Shown piece after piece: positions 12,201 to 20,956 of a DNA stretch of 64,000 nucleotides (positions are counted from its first letter, which is position 1; every line of letters starts with the position of its first letter). The stretch is taken from contig RPFO01000132.1 of the NCBI GenBank assembly GCA_009746045.1, positions 745,590 to 809,589 on the forward strand, given 5' to 3'. The notes beneath the pieces were generated by a model. It saw nothing but the letters and a program-made list of their open reading frames with translations, was not told the DNA's origin and did not search any database. This DNA comes from Mesostigma viride. Taxonomy: Eukaryota > Streptophyta > Mesostigmatophyceae > Mesostigmatales > Mesostigmataceae. The position numbers and the translations under genes are program-made.

Positions 12201-12767
12201 TCAAACGTTAGCTGTGTAGCCTGATTGCTGCGACCCAAGTGCGAGGTTCTGCCTCTTGTTGGCGAAATCGTCCTCGTTCTCATTCTCGTCGAGCTCCCGT
12301 TTCTTGTCGTTTGACCCGCTCTTGTATGCTGCAAACCCTCTCCTGGCATCTGACCAAGCGTTGATGAGGGAGAAAGCGGATATTCCGGGCTGGTGCTTCG
12401 ACTTCTGGAAAGATTTCATGAAATCCTCGACCTTGTCTACGCAATCAGCGCATTCGTCAAGGCGTTTCCATTCGCACCGTTCTTCGAGCTTCCTCGGCTT
12501 GGATGACCCCTTTTCGTAGACCCATTCGACAAGGACCTTTGGAGTTTTCCTGTCAACGGCATCGTAAGCAGCATCGTGGACTTTTAGCACCTCGCAGGTC
12601 GGCGAGTAATCACCGGCCTCGCCAGATGGTGCGACAATGCCCTCTAGTTGTTCAGACAGGCGAGAAAGCTTGTTTTCAATTGCCGTTTGCTTGTCACAAA
12701 TTTCGTCAAGTGATTTCCCTATAAACGCAAGCGCTTTCTCACACGGCCCAGCATTTCGTGACGCCAT
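12201..12767 (-). CDS. Hypothetical protein, charged, between outer and inner repeats
   Basis: 188 codons from an ATG at 12767. The N-terminal half looks coiled-coil-like (LDEICDKQTAIENKLSRLSEQL), there are several cysteines in the middle, and the tail is acidic then basic (ELDENENEDDFANKRQ). I do not recognise the family. It lies between the left outer repeat and the left inner hairpin repeat. The equivalent right-hand gap is only about 170 bp, so this gene is in a segment unique to the left end. It could be a viral accessory gene or DNA picked up at the end. Confidence 0.55.
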   Translation of the reverse strand: MASRNAGPCEKALAFIGKSLDEICDKQTAIENKLSRLSEQLEGIVAPSGEAGDYSPTCEVLKVHDAAYDAVDRKTPKVLVEWVYEKGSSKPRKLEERCEWKRLDECADCVDKVEDFMKSFQKSKHQPGISAFSLINAWSDARRGFAAYKSGSNDKKRELDENENEDDFANKRQNLALGSQQSGYTANV

Positions 12768-13026
12768 GGCTATCTGTTAGCATTCACTAGACTACAGGTT
12801 GGTTCATAATGCATTCCATCATATCAAAATTTTATGCAAGGTCACGTTACGTCTGCTTGCATCGACCAGGGCTGCGTGAGTGTCACGCGTTTGTCGGTGG
12901 CTGACGGCGGTATAAGGGCGGTGATAAACTTGGCTTGTAACAAAAATCCTCGGTGCCGGCGCGGCGCTTGGCTGGCGGCAAAAAAAACACATGGTCTCGT
13001 CAACGTGCGGGAGGGGGTTCTTATGT

Positions 13027-13088
13027 GGGGGAAAATTGGCCAGATAATTTGATAGAAGTGCTAATCTTTCTCTGGCCAATTTTCCCCC
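13027..13088 (+). repeat. Inner inverted repeat with perfect hairpin, left
   Basis: A 62-bp block that is the exact reverse complement of 35284-35345. Its own ends are perfect 18-bp inverted arms (GGGGGAAAATTGGCCAGA at 13027-13044 and its complement at 13071-13088) around a 26-nt loop. Weaker similarity to the right end extends outward to about 12985 and inward to about 13120. All core viral genes lie between the two inner copies, so it may be a replication origin, a packaging signal or the end of the virion genome. Confidence 0.85.
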
Positions 13089-13214
13089 TCTCTCACAAAA
13101 TCCCAACTAACAAGCCAACCACACCACACACCGACTCAAGCAATCGGACAGCTACTAACGACGCCCCGTAGATAATATCTAACCGTATAACACGAGACGC
13201 GACGGAACGAGGAT

Positions 13215-15395
13215 CTATTTAAAATTATACCCCTCGTCCATACAACTATACGTCTCGTCCTGGTGGCGCAGTGAATCTAGTTCTGTCTCGTTACCCCACC
13301 AGCTAGGCCGATACCTCTCGCAGAAGTCTAGGACGTCAACCTTTGATATTTCTAGGTCCTGGTCCTTCTTATGATTACTCTGCACACCATTCGCTGAAAT
13401 GTTGAGTGTGCTCCCTAGTATGTTATTGAGAAGACTCGCACACTGTGCAAAGCTCAGCGTCCCAGCTCCTCCCTTTGCCCTTCTTCTATACCCAAACACT
13501 GCACGCATGAATGTTTGATGCTCCATGATCTCACGGTCGATCCTATTCCCGATCTCGATCGCCTTGTCGCGAGGGATCGTCATGGTCCTGGCACTCTCGC
13601 GATCCAGGACGAACTCGTCTATCCCGCTGCCCTCTAGTAGATGTATAGCAGCCGCCAGTGTCTTCGAGTCGCGACCCGTCTTGTATTCGCTTAGGTCGAA
13701 AATCGAATGAGTCCTCCTCATCGCCTCAAGGACGTTCGCAAGGTATTTGTCCCTGCCCAGTTCCGTCGCTCGCGAGTGCTGCCGGATCGCTCGGTAAACC
13801 GTCCGGCATTTATCCTTTTCGAGGAGCCCGGCAAGCTCCTCATCTCTACACTCTCGCGGGATCTGGTAACTGAACTCCGCGAGCTCGTAGATGTTCTTCA
13901 GCTTCTTCTCGAATGCTGTAAGAATCTCGCCTGCATCACACCGGTCCTTCAGTGCGATGTAATCCTCGTGCTCCATAATGTAAACGGCACGCCCCTCGTC
14001 CGCGTCTTCCAGCTTTGGCAGTGGTGGGGCGTCGGTGTGATCCACCTTCTCGTCCGCCCTTTCCAACTTTACGTCATAATCCTCTGCTAGCATCCTGATC
14101 AGATTCGGCTTGAAGTGGGTGCGAGAGACTGCCACGTCCTGCAGGTTGCGACAGAAGAGGTTGAGTAGTGGCGAGCTTGGGTCGAACTTCCTCTTACCAT
14201 CTTCACCCCATGAAGCAATCACATCAGCGTTGTCCTTCGCCATCAGGTTCAGAAACTTGGCCTCTGTGTCGACCGTCGTCTTTTTTATCTTGTCAAAGTC
14301 TGTCTCCAGCCTCGACAGAGGGGTAGTCGAGTCTCGATAGATGATTGTCATCTCCCCTTTGCACAGGTGACGGACACGGAACATCTGTTGCAGCATGGTC
14401 GTGTATTCAGCGTATCCTGGGGCGTTGATAAAACCAGCCACCATGCTGTCGAAAGTGTGCATAGTATACGAGACTCCGACGGTGATGGTCGGCGAAATGA
14501 TGAGAAAGTCGAGATCAGCCCATGCCGAATTAGCGCCGCTTTCTAGATCCTTTTTTGGCGTGTCCTTGGTGTACGATTTCCACTTCTTTGTGGACAAAAT
14601 ATCCTTCAAGCCCTCGCATACGGCCGGAACAGCCCACGCCGCGGACATTGGACAGAACAGCTTCTCCCCGGCATGCAACCGCCTCCTGCACTCAGCAACA
14701 ATCTCCGCAACAAAGACCGCTTTCCAACACTTCTTAGAATCGATGTCGACCCACTTCAACACGCGATTAGTAGGGCGCTTAAACGTGTTCATAGATGCCC
14801 TGATCCCGTCAACTGGTCGGTAGTGCGCGATGTAATTATAGACCTTCGCTGTAATGGTGGCGTCAAGCGCTATAAGCACCTTGGCGCGCTCCAAGATCTC
14901 GATAAGACGCACAATGACATCTCGCTTGTTCTTGAGATGGAGACCCGACAGCGCTGTCAACGTGTTGTAAATCTCGTCCATGATCACTACGTCAAAACTC
15001 GAGCTGGCGAGACGAAGAATGGAGTTCAGAACGATGAGCACGCGGTCGTCCTTGATATACCCTCCGCGATTGTCCAGATAGTGACGGAACCGCGGGTCTT
15101 GGGAGAGGATCCGGAACGCGGAATCCTCCCAGACGATACACTTCCCCACCTCGCCGAGTGCCTTATAATTCCGGTCCTCTTCCTTCGAGAGACTGATGTT
15201 GGCGACGATGCACAATATGCGAACATCGGGGATCCTGCGGACGAGCTCGTTCACCATCTCTCGGACACGTTCTGATTTTCCAGTCCCACAGTTCGACTGG
15301 ACGAAGTGGGTGACTTTGTGACCCTTGTCGCGGCCTCTGATAACCTCGACCAGACCGTCGACGTCGAAAGGCTTGATCTTCTCTGTGCAGTACGT
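13215..15395 (-). CDS. SF2 helicase, UL9/origin-binding-protein type (C-terminal part of primase-helicase)
   Basis: The first ATG of this frame is at 15257 (680 codons), but the helicase begins upstream. Codons 15290-15273 encode the Walker A sequence CGTGKS in the same frame, and that frame is open back to a TAG at 15398-15396 that ends the primase. Other motifs, counted from 15257: DEIY (about 94-97), LDATIT (131-136), ISPTITVGVSY (254-264) and QQMFRVR (290-296). They fit the herpesvirus origin-binding/UL9 helicase family. The product would unwind DNA for viral replication. The long C-terminal 380 residues are not recognised. The gene ends about 130 bp from the inner hairpin. If the TAG is real, this half needs readthrough or its own start, and a start at 15257 would lack Walker A. 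Confidence 0.82.
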   Translation of the reverse strand, partial: TYCTEKIKPFDVDGLVEVIRGRDKGHKVTHFVQSNCGTGKSERVREMVNELVRRIPDVRILCIVANISLSKEEDRNYKALGEVGKCIVWEDSAFRILSQDPRFRHYLDNRGGYIKDDRVLIVLNSILRLASSSFDVVIMDEIYNTLTALSGLHLKNKRDVIVRLIEILERAKVLIALDATITAKVYNYIAHYRPVDGIRASMNTFKRPTNRVLKWVDIDSKKCWKAVFVAEIVAECRRRLHAGEKLFCPMSAAWAVPAVCEGLKDILSTKKWKSYTKDTPKKDLESGANSAWADLDFLIISPTITVGVSYTMHTFDSMVAGFINAPGYAEYTTMLQQMFRVRHLCKGEMTIIYRDSTTPLSRLETDFDKIKKTTVDTEAKFLNLMAKDNADVIASWGEDGKRKFDPSSPLLNLFCRNLQDVAVSRTHFKPNLIRMLAEDYDVKLERADEKVDHTDAPPLPKLEDADEGRAVYIMEHEDYIALKDRCDAGEILTAFEKKLKNIYELAEFSYQIPRECRDEELAGLLEKDKCRTVYRAIRQHSRATELGRDKYLANVLEAMRRTHSIFDLSEYKTGRDSKTLAAAIHLLEGSGIDEFVLDRESARTMTIPRDKAIEIGNRIDREIMEHQTFMRAVFGYRRRAKGGAGTLSFAQCASLLNNILGSTLNISANGVQSNHKKDQDLEISKVDVLDFCERYRPSWWGNETELDSLRHQDETYSCMDEGYNFK

Positions 15396-16763
15396 CTAGC
15401 CGAACGGGACACTCTCCGCGACGAACTCGCGCCTGTCCATGATACACTCCGCGTGCTTGGGGCCCTTCTTCCAACACGAGTAGGTGACCCTTCCGTCCGA
15501 GTACTCGCACACCCTCGGGCCGTGACCAGCGCTCTTATGGGGGCGATCCTTCTTGCACACGGTACACGGCACTACCGGGTCGACGGTCCAGCGGGACATG
15601 TAGTATGTCCGGCCGTCCTCCCCGGCGTGCTCCTCGACATTGATGATCCGACTACCCGGCGAAACCTTCGCCATTGCCTCAATCGACCTCGCGATTTGCT
15701 CGCTGCCCGCCCCGTGCCCGCGAGGACTGTACTGGGACGCTTTTTTGCGTTCCGAGCCTTTCTGGGCATACCACGAAGCCGGAGCGCTTACTATCTCGGC
15801 GTCGTCGAGATTGTTCGTGGGGTAGACGATGACCGAGTGTTCGCAAACGTTGTCAGACCCCTCGCATATCCTGAGACTCGCGAGAGTGTTCGTGTCCCCG
15901 TATTTGTGGATGCCAACGGCCCTGAAGCACCAGTCCTTACCATAAATGTGATCATCAACCATTAGCTGGATCTCCTTGTCGTCATAATAATCGCCGGGGT
16001 TAGCCAGCATCTCTTCAATGTTCTGCTCCATGTACGCCGAAGCGTGCTCGGTGTTCAGCAGCATATTGGCGTCAGTGTAGAGAGACGAATCGGGGTCTAA
16101 CAGATGCTCGCGGATGTAGCGAGTGAAAGTATGGCACCAATACTGTCTCGCGTCGATGTCAGCCAGTACAAGCCCGCGGACAACGATATGATACGAAATC
16201 TTGAGGAAGCCATCCTTCTCGCGTGTCGCTGTCGAGACGTTATATTGGAACCGTTCGGGCTCGATCCCTAAAACATCGAACACGTACGCATCGTGAAGTC
16301 GCTTGAAATGGCGCGGGTAGTTGATACGCTCGCAATCCCTTCCCACGCGGTCGTCGAGATCGACGTATGCCCACGACGGCTGGTCTGGGCGGATGATCTC
16401 GTTCAGTGTCCGCGTCCGGACATTCCGCATGCATTCCTCGCGAATCGCCGCGAATTCTTCAGCGTCTCGGTAATGCGTGTACTCTTTCGGTCCGCGTCCG
16501 ATATCCCGGGCAGCAATGTAGGAATGCCCGGCCTCTTTCGCGGCCTCGATGCAGCGGTCCTTCGGCCCCTTGTCGTCGACCCTCGACCCACCAAACCACG
16601 TTCGACCGTGGACGGTTCTGGTCAACCTCGCTCCAGTGTAGACGGACGCGGTCATGATCAAAATTGTGTATACCTGTAGCTTAGATTTTATTTTCTGGCC
16701 GAAACGAGACTGGATTTTCTTGATGGGAAGGAAACGGATTTTATTAATCAATAAACAATTCAT
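15396..16763 (-). CDS. Archaeo-eukaryotic primase (N-terminal part of primase-helicase)
   Basis: 455 codons from 16763. The ATG at 16655 (residue 37) is the likelier start, because a TATA-like palindrome lies only 28 bp upstream of 16763 and the first 36 residues are an unconserved-looking basic leader. AEP signatures appear in order: AYVDLDD (metal-binding acidic residues, about 132-138), KISYHIVV (nucleotide-binding S-x-H, about 188-195), and IYGKDWCFRAVGIHKYG (about 273-289). The C-terminus has a Cys/His cluster (CTVCKKDRPH, then C and C) like the zinc ribbon of UL52-type primases. It should lay down primers for viral DNA synthesis. It ends at a TAG in frame with the helicase that follows. 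Confidence 0.85.
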   Translation of the reverse strand: MNCLLINKIRFLPIKKIQSRFGQKIKSKLQVYTILIMTASVYTGARLTRTVHGRTWFGGSRVDDKGPKDRCIEAAKEAGHSYIAARDIGRGPKEYTHYRDAEEFAAIREECMRNVRTRTLNEIIRPDQPSWAYVDLDDRVGRDCERINYPRHFKRLHDAYVFDVLGIEPERFQYNVSTATREKDGFLKISYHIVVRGLVLADIDARQYWCHTFTRYIREHLLDPDSSLYTDANMLLNTEHASAYMEQNIEEMLANPGDYYDDKEIQLMVDDHIYGKDWCFRAVGIHKYGDTNTLASLRICEGSDNVCEHSVIVYPTNNLDDAEIVSAPASWYAQKGSERKKASQYSPRGHGAGSEQIARSIEAMAKVSPGSRIINVEEHAGEDGRTYYMSRWTVDPVVPCTVCKKDRPHKSAGHGPRVCEYSDGRVTYSCWKKGPKHAECIMDRREFVAESVPFG

Positions 16764-16790
16764 CTCTCTCAGTAGCCGAAAAACCCGGGA

Positions 16791-16812
16791 CTTTTATACT
16801 ATAGTATAAAAG
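16791..16812. promoter_or_regulatory. 22-bp perfect palindrome with TATA core
   Basis: The arm CTTTTATACTA is followed at once by its exact reverse complement, so a TATA-like motif reads the same on both strands. It sits in the 84-bp gap between the recombinase stop (16848) and the primase start, where a promoter for the primase-helicase is needed. A dimeric protein-binding site is the alternative. Confidence 0.5.
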
Positions 16813-16847
16813 GGCGACAAACAATTTTCAGATAGCGACAGATTTGG

Positions 16848-18113
16848 TCAAACGTCTTCATCGTCCATCCCTTTTGCTTTCTCCAACATCGCGGGATCTA
16901 ATTGATCGTTCCGCTCATACCGGATCGCCATCGCCGGGGAATGTGCCATCCCTTTTGCAAATTTGATCCGTTCTGCGGACGTCGCTCTTTTCACGAACGC
17001 CGTGACGAACGCCCGCCGAATGTTAAGGATTCCGTGATAAGTGGCGCGGTATCGCTCGCCAAACGCGGACTTGCTGATATGACCTCGTCCTCTACCGGCC
17101 GGGAATAGCCATTTCCCATTCATCGAGCGGGTTTTGAGGATGTCCCGGAACGCCTTCATCGACGGCGGGACGACGAAATCGATCGGCCCGAGGTCTTTCG
17201 CCGTCTTGTGATGTCGAATGACGAACCGGTTCTCGGGGACGATGAACGCGTTCTCGTGTGGTCCTATCTCGCTCTCGTCGTTTACAAATCTGACGTCGTG
17301 ATAGTTATATCGAGTGGGCGGAAGATTCTTCCCGCTGAGGTAGATGTATCCCATCAATTTCTCGTCGCTGCTTGGGTCTGCGATGGACTTGTGGATCGAT
17401 TGGAGCGTCTTGAAATCGTACTCCGGCGCCACATTCTCGCTGACGTAAGCGTCGATGGTCATTCGCCCTTCCTGTTCAACTGCCTGCTGGTTCTTATAGG
17501 CCTCGACGACAGTTGCCGGGAGCTGGCGAGACGGTGGGAAGATCTTGTTAATTCCGTTAATGGCAGCCGCGAGATTCGCACGGGCTGTTCTAGCCCCCGT
17601 CGCGTCTCCCTTCTTCATGTTCTGAATGGTCGCGATGACCTTATCGACGTCCATGAGACACGTAACGGGCTCTGTCCGACTGCATCCGAGAGCGTCTAAG
17701 ATCTGTCCAACACGTCCGACGTACTGCTTAATCGTCCCCACTGTCGCGCCCTTAGCCGTCTTCACGATCCTGTCTCCTTGCACGGTAGCCACTGGCTGGT
17801 TCTCCGGCCTGACTCGCTGGGCGGTCTCCATGACCTCGGCGAGGCTCCACAGCTTGCTCGTTGGTGCTCGCGAGACCGGTCGAGTGTCCGCGGACTTACA
17901 ATCCTTCTCGGGCAGGTCCGCGTTCTTCCGGATCATTTTCACTTCGTCGCAGTCTGTCCCGTGCTTTTCGAGCCATTTCTCGGTGGGCATCCACGTGTCT
18001 TTCTTGGCCATCGCGCGCATCACTTGAAGAGCTGCCTGGTCCGGATGTTTCTGCCGGTACCTCGCCTGTGCTTCTCGCCGCATTCGGAGTTCGTCCGCTG
18101 TCCTTGAAACCAT
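16848..18113 (-). CDS. Tyrosine recombinase/integrase
   Basis: 421 codons starting at 18113. The C-terminal half has the catalytic set of tyrosine recombinases in order: Arg268 in LPPTRYNYHD, Lys303 in HHKTAK, Arg366/367 in LNIRRAF, His391 in MAHSPAMA and nucleophile Tyr399 in IRYERND. The N-terminal 100 residues are basic (a possible DNA-binding arm), and residues 110-200 look like the SAM-like core-binding domain. It would join the viral genome to host DNA. Such recombinases replace the DDE integrase in many PLVs and virophages. The frame is intact. It is transcribed leftward toward the primase gene, 84 bp away. Confidence 0.9.
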   Translation of the reverse strand: MVSRTADELRMRREAQARYRQKHPDQAALQVMRAMAKKDTWMPTEKWLEKHGTDCDEVKMIRKNADLPEKDCKSADTRPVSRAPTSKLWSLAEVMETAQRVRPENQPVATVQGDRIVKTAKGATVGTIKQYVGRVGQILDALGCSRTEPVTCLMDVDKVIATIQNMKKGDATGARTARANLAAAINGINKIFPPSRQLPATVVEAYKNQQAVEQEGRMTIDAYVSENVAPEYDFKTLQSIHKSIADPSSDEKLMGYIYLSGKNLPPTRYNYHDVRFVNDESEIGPHENAFIVPENRFVIRHHKTAKDLGPIDFVVPPSMKAFRDILKTRSMNGKWLFPAGRGRGHISKSAFGERYRATYHGILNIRRAFVTAFVKRATSAERIKFAKGMAHSPAMAIRYERNDQLDPAMLEKAKGMDDEDV

Positions 18114-18406
18114 GAGACTTGTATATCCTATGCAGAGAAATTAATTTGGATGTGAACGAGCGTTTATTACAAAAAATGATAATTCATCGTTTTTATTGCA
18201 AAAGGTATATGTCCGGAAATATCCAGTCTGACTGCAGCCTGACTGGATATGATATATGTTGCTTCCACCGGGATTCGAAGCCGCGTTTTCGCTTCAGAGG
18301 AACCGACCTACCGGTCGGTGGGACACGACCCTGGTTAAGTTAACTTCGATAGCTTCCGCGGCCGCTAGAGCAGAATCCCACGGAAATTTTCGTATATAAA
18401 CGCATT
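18114..18406. other. Intergenic region with stable hairpins
   Basis: A 293-bp gap between the AT-hook gene and the recombinase, unusually long for this virus. At 18247-18340 the minus strand can form two adjacent stems: CCGACC-GGTA-GGTCGG and GAAGC/GCTTC. The block contains ATTCGAA, which recalls a tRNA T-loop, but a full cloverleaf does not form. An attachment site for the neighbouring recombinase, a decayed tRNA or a structured leader are all possible. Confidence 0.35.
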
Positions 18407-18919
18407 TTACAGCTTCGACTTCTTAGGCCGCCCCCATGGCCGCAGTCGGCCTGTCGCAGGGTCAATGTTGTGAGTCCGCGGCTTAGTGTCTTTCGACCCA
18501 GCTGGTCTCCCGCGTTTCTTAGGGGTGTGGGGGACTTTTTCTTTTCTAGCTTTCGGGGGGCGAGGCGAGCGGGGCGGGGGAGGAGGGTTACGAGGCTTCC
18601 GTTTCGTGGCGATGATGGTCATCAATTTCTGCCGACACTCGTGCCCGATGCCGGTGTGTGTCGGCGGGAGTTCGCCGTCATACCCGCACCCCCGCACGAA
18701 CGCCGTCAGTCTTTCGTGCGTCTTCGCGGAGATCCTGGCCCCGGTCAAATATCTAACGAGTGTCGACACGTTGAGGACGAGCTCTCGCCTGTCAAGCCTG
18801 TGCTGGTACGAACTCTTTGACGGCGCTTTCTCCTTGACCTGGATAGGCGGGAGAGCCGGCTGAGACTCGTGGAAAGCATTAGGGTAAGCCTGCTTCAGAT
18901 CCATTCGCGTTGTATACAA
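18407..18919 (-). CDS. Basic protein with AT-hook-like tail
   Basis: 170 codons. The N-terminal 100 residues include a compact segment (RRELVLNVSTLVRYLTGARISAKTHE is too long to be chance coil) followed by GCGYDGELPPTHTG. The C-terminal third is Pro/Lys/Arg-rich with an AT-hook-like core, KKRGRPAGS, and a related GRPKKSKL end. DNA binding, perhaps in genome packing or regulation, is an inference from composition. It is transcribed with the ATPase gene 10 bp upstream. Confidence 0.6.
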   Translation of the reverse strand: MYTTRMDLKQAYPNAFHESQPALPPIQVKEKAPSKSSYQHRLDRRELVLNVSTLVRYLTGARISAKTHERLTAFVRGCGYDGELPPTHTGIGHECRQKLMTIIATKRKPRNPPPPPRSPRPPKARKEKVPHTPKKRGRPAGSKDTKPRTHNIDPATGRLRPWGRPKKSKL

Positions 18920-18929
18920 TAGACTCAGA

Positions 18930-19814
18930 TTATTTTTTCAGGACCAGGTAGGTGTCGAAATTCTTTCGATATCGTTTTGAGTCGTCCGGTTCGTCGTTAT
19001 CGACACCGAGGAAATCGTGAGGACTGTCTTTCGTCGCGAATTCCCACAGCGCGAGGAAATCCTCGGGCGATGTATGTCCTGCGCTTTCTTCCGCGATCTG
19101 TCGCGAGGCTCGCCGGTCCTTCGTACGAAACAATACGAGAAACGAAACATTTGCGCGCACTGACCTGGGTACGCCAGCCGACGTGAACGATTGGTTCACG
19201 AATACCATGGACGTCAAGAGGTGTCGATGTTTGAACGCGAAACTCGAGACAGGCCCCTTCGAATCCGAACGGTATAGTTTTGACCCAGCCATGTCATCTA
19301 TCAAAATGACGGACGAGGGAGGACCGTACCGGAACCGCGTCTGGGGCTCTTTGAACTGTAGCCTGTCGAGGGTTAGGTACGTGTTGAGGTCCATGTCGTC
19401 CTCCGTCTTCTCGCCATCTAGGTAGTCCTTCTTGAATTTCTCCCATACAGCCATGTCGCGTTGGTACTCTTCGTACTCTGTGAGGTCCTTCTTGATATCC
19501 GAGACCATCTTGTTGAAATTGTCGTCCGTATATGTCTCCATGGTCATAGAAGGGGTCGGCAAGAGCTTGTATTTCGGCTCTGTCGTGGCAGACCCCGAAA
19601 TTAAGTAGAGCTTATCGAACGAGTGGGCGTCGAAATAAACCTTTAGCATGTTAATCGCGCTTGTCGTTTTTCCGGTCCCTCGCATTCCGACGAAACTAGC
19701 GATGAAATGCAACCGTGGCGCGTTGGCTGGAACCTGTCGAGTCTTCGCATATTTGAGCTTTAAATCCTTGTTTGATAGGGGCGTCTCGATGTGAACGCTT
19801 TCAATGACCGTCAT
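18930..19814 (-). CDS. A32/FtsK-HerA-type genome-packaging ATPase
   Basis: 294 codons. Walker A is GMRGTGKTT (residues 43-51). Walker B is VILIDDM (about 169-175). A polar sensor follows in MVFVNQSF, and a downstream Arg lies in GVPRSVRANV. Length and motif spacing fit the packaging ATPases of PLVs, virophages and large DNA viruses, which pump the genome into preformed capsids. An acidic insert (about 107-145) separates the strands. The gene is intact and lies 20 bp from the coiled-coil gene upstream, suggesting one transcription unit. Confidence 0.9.
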   Translation of the reverse strand: MTVIESVHIETPLSNKDLKLKYAKTRQVPANAPRLHFIASFVGMRGTGKTTSAINMLKVYFDAHSFDKLYLISGSATTEPKYKLLPTPSMTMETYTDDNFNKMVSDIKKDLTEYEEYQRDMAVWEKFKKDYLDGEKTEDDMDLNTYLTLDRLQFKEPQTRFRYGPPSSVILIDDMAGSKLYRSDSKGPVSSFAFKHRHLLTSMVFVNQSFTSAGVPRSVRANVSFLVLFRTKDRRASRQIAEESAGHTSPEDFLALWEFATKDSPHDFLGVDNDEPDDSKRYRKNFDTYLVLKK

Positions 19815-19834
19815 TTATTAGAACGAATAGATAA

Positions 19835-20377
19835 TTAATCGTCGTTTAAGCTAGCGAGCAGTTGCGCGCGGATGGACAGCATCTTCTGCTCATACGGCGT
19901 AGTTGTCCGCACACTCGGCAATGGGTTCGCGGCCCGTTCGCGTTCCTCTTGTTCGATCTCGGATTTCGGCTTACGACCGCGGCGAGGGCGTGGCGTGTCT
20001 GACGGTGTCGATGCCACCTCTTCAGCGGCCAACAGTCGCTCGATGCGGTACTTATTTCGCTTTTCTTCCATCTCGAGCTCGACCAGACGTTGTCTTTGGA
20101 TTTCGAGTTCCTTCTCAAGGACCCTGCGCTTAGTAATTTCGGCTTCTCGCTCCTCTTGCCTTTTCTTCGCGCGCTCCTCGTTGCGTTTTTGATGGTATGG
20201 CCGCATTTTTTCGCGGAGAGCCGCCCGCTGTTCGTCCGTTAGTCGAGGCCCCTTTCGGCCCTTCGCGGGAGGGGCTTGGACCTCCACAGTCTTCGCTGGC
20301 TCCTGCTGTGGCGCTGGTTCCGCGTCGGACGCGACGGGGGTCTTGGGCGAATCTGGGGCGTCTGGGACCTGATCCAT
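19835..20377 (-). CDS. Lys/Glu/Arg-rich coiled-coil protein
   Basis: 180 codons. The first 45 residues are Pro/Ala-rich, and residues 50-120 form a long charged helix (REKMRPYHQKRNEERAKKRQ, ELEIQRQRLVELEMEEKRNK). A basic patch RPRRGRKPKSE follows, then a short hydrophobic end. It is first in the leftward block, just across the shared promoter gap from the large surface-protein gene. The family is not recognised. A scaffold or DNA-binding role is only a guess. Confidence 0.6.
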   Translation of the reverse strand: MDQVPDAPDSPKTPVASDAEPAPQQEPAKTVEVQAPPAKGRKGPRLTDEQRAALREKMRPYHQKRNEERAKKRQEEREAEITKRRVLEKELEIQRQRLVELEMEEKRNKYRIERLLAAEEVASTPSDTPRPRRGRKPKSEIEQEERERAANPLPSVRTTTPYEQKMLSIRAQLLASLNDD

Positions 20378-20416
20378 GGAAGCTATAGTTTTAATGTGAG
20401 ATATTATTCATGAGAG
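20378..20416. promoter_or_regulatory. Shared divergent promoter gap
   Basis: Only 39 bp separate the ATGs of the leftward and rightward blocks. The gap is AT-rich (TATAGTTTTAATG, ATATTATTC). Promoter elements for one or both blocks must overlap coding sequence or be very short. Confidence 0.5.
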
Positions 20417-20956
20417 ATGGTCGTTGTAAGCTCGAATTCGTCCGGCTTTAACATCGCGACAGGACTGGTGGAAGACGGGGTAGATGAACGAATAGCGGAC
20501 GTCGAGAGCGACGTGCAAGCTCTCCAGCTCGCGGTTCATCCGTTCGACCGACACGTAACGCTAAACGGGGTACGATACATGTACCCTGGGGCGCCGACAA
20601 GACTCCGACTCGGCGACAATCATTCCGACTGGTCAGTGACCAACAATGGCGAGTCGGGTGGAATGCTCGAAGTCGACGGCGGAATAACCGCTGGTTGGAT
20701 CTGGATAACGTCCATGTGGCTGCTGGACCAGTATTCGCGCATGTCCCAGATCGTCGCGGATCGTATTCTGACACGCGACCAGATCGACTGGCTGTTTGAT
20801 CGACACGACGTCGGATATACGACCCTTCCTGATCCGACCGCGACGTTTGTGTTAGAGTACGAAGACGGCGCACTCTCCGCGCCAGGAACCACGTTCACAG
20901 TATCTAACAACCAGGACATTCGGATTCGGCTTCCCTACACGGTCACCGGAGGCAGT
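20417..20956 (+). pseudogene. Large surface/fibre-like protein, 5' part (split by Copia element)
   Basis: 180 codons, then the frame runs into an LTR at 20957. The segment has a short heptad-like stretch (ADVESDVQALQLAV) and then beta-rich sequence with aromatic Gly/Ser loops. Across the 5-bp GCAGT duplication the frame resumes at 25466 (…GGS then SSGKS), so the uninterrupted gene ran on to 28163, about 1,080 residues. It is first in the structural block. A coiled-coil start followed by beta domains suits a virion spike or fibre, but no family was recognised. Confidence 0.7.

Noticed and set aside
15306-15965. 219-codon plus-strand ORF and similar plus-strand ORFs over 13.5-18.1 kb
   Set aside because: Antisense to genes with clear catalytic motifs; no domain of their own.
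18247-18340. tRNA gene on the minus strand
   Set aside because: A T-loop-like ATTCGAA and end-pairing CCACCG/CGGTGG are present, but the T-stem pairs at only three of five positions and no anticodon arm forms in the right place.
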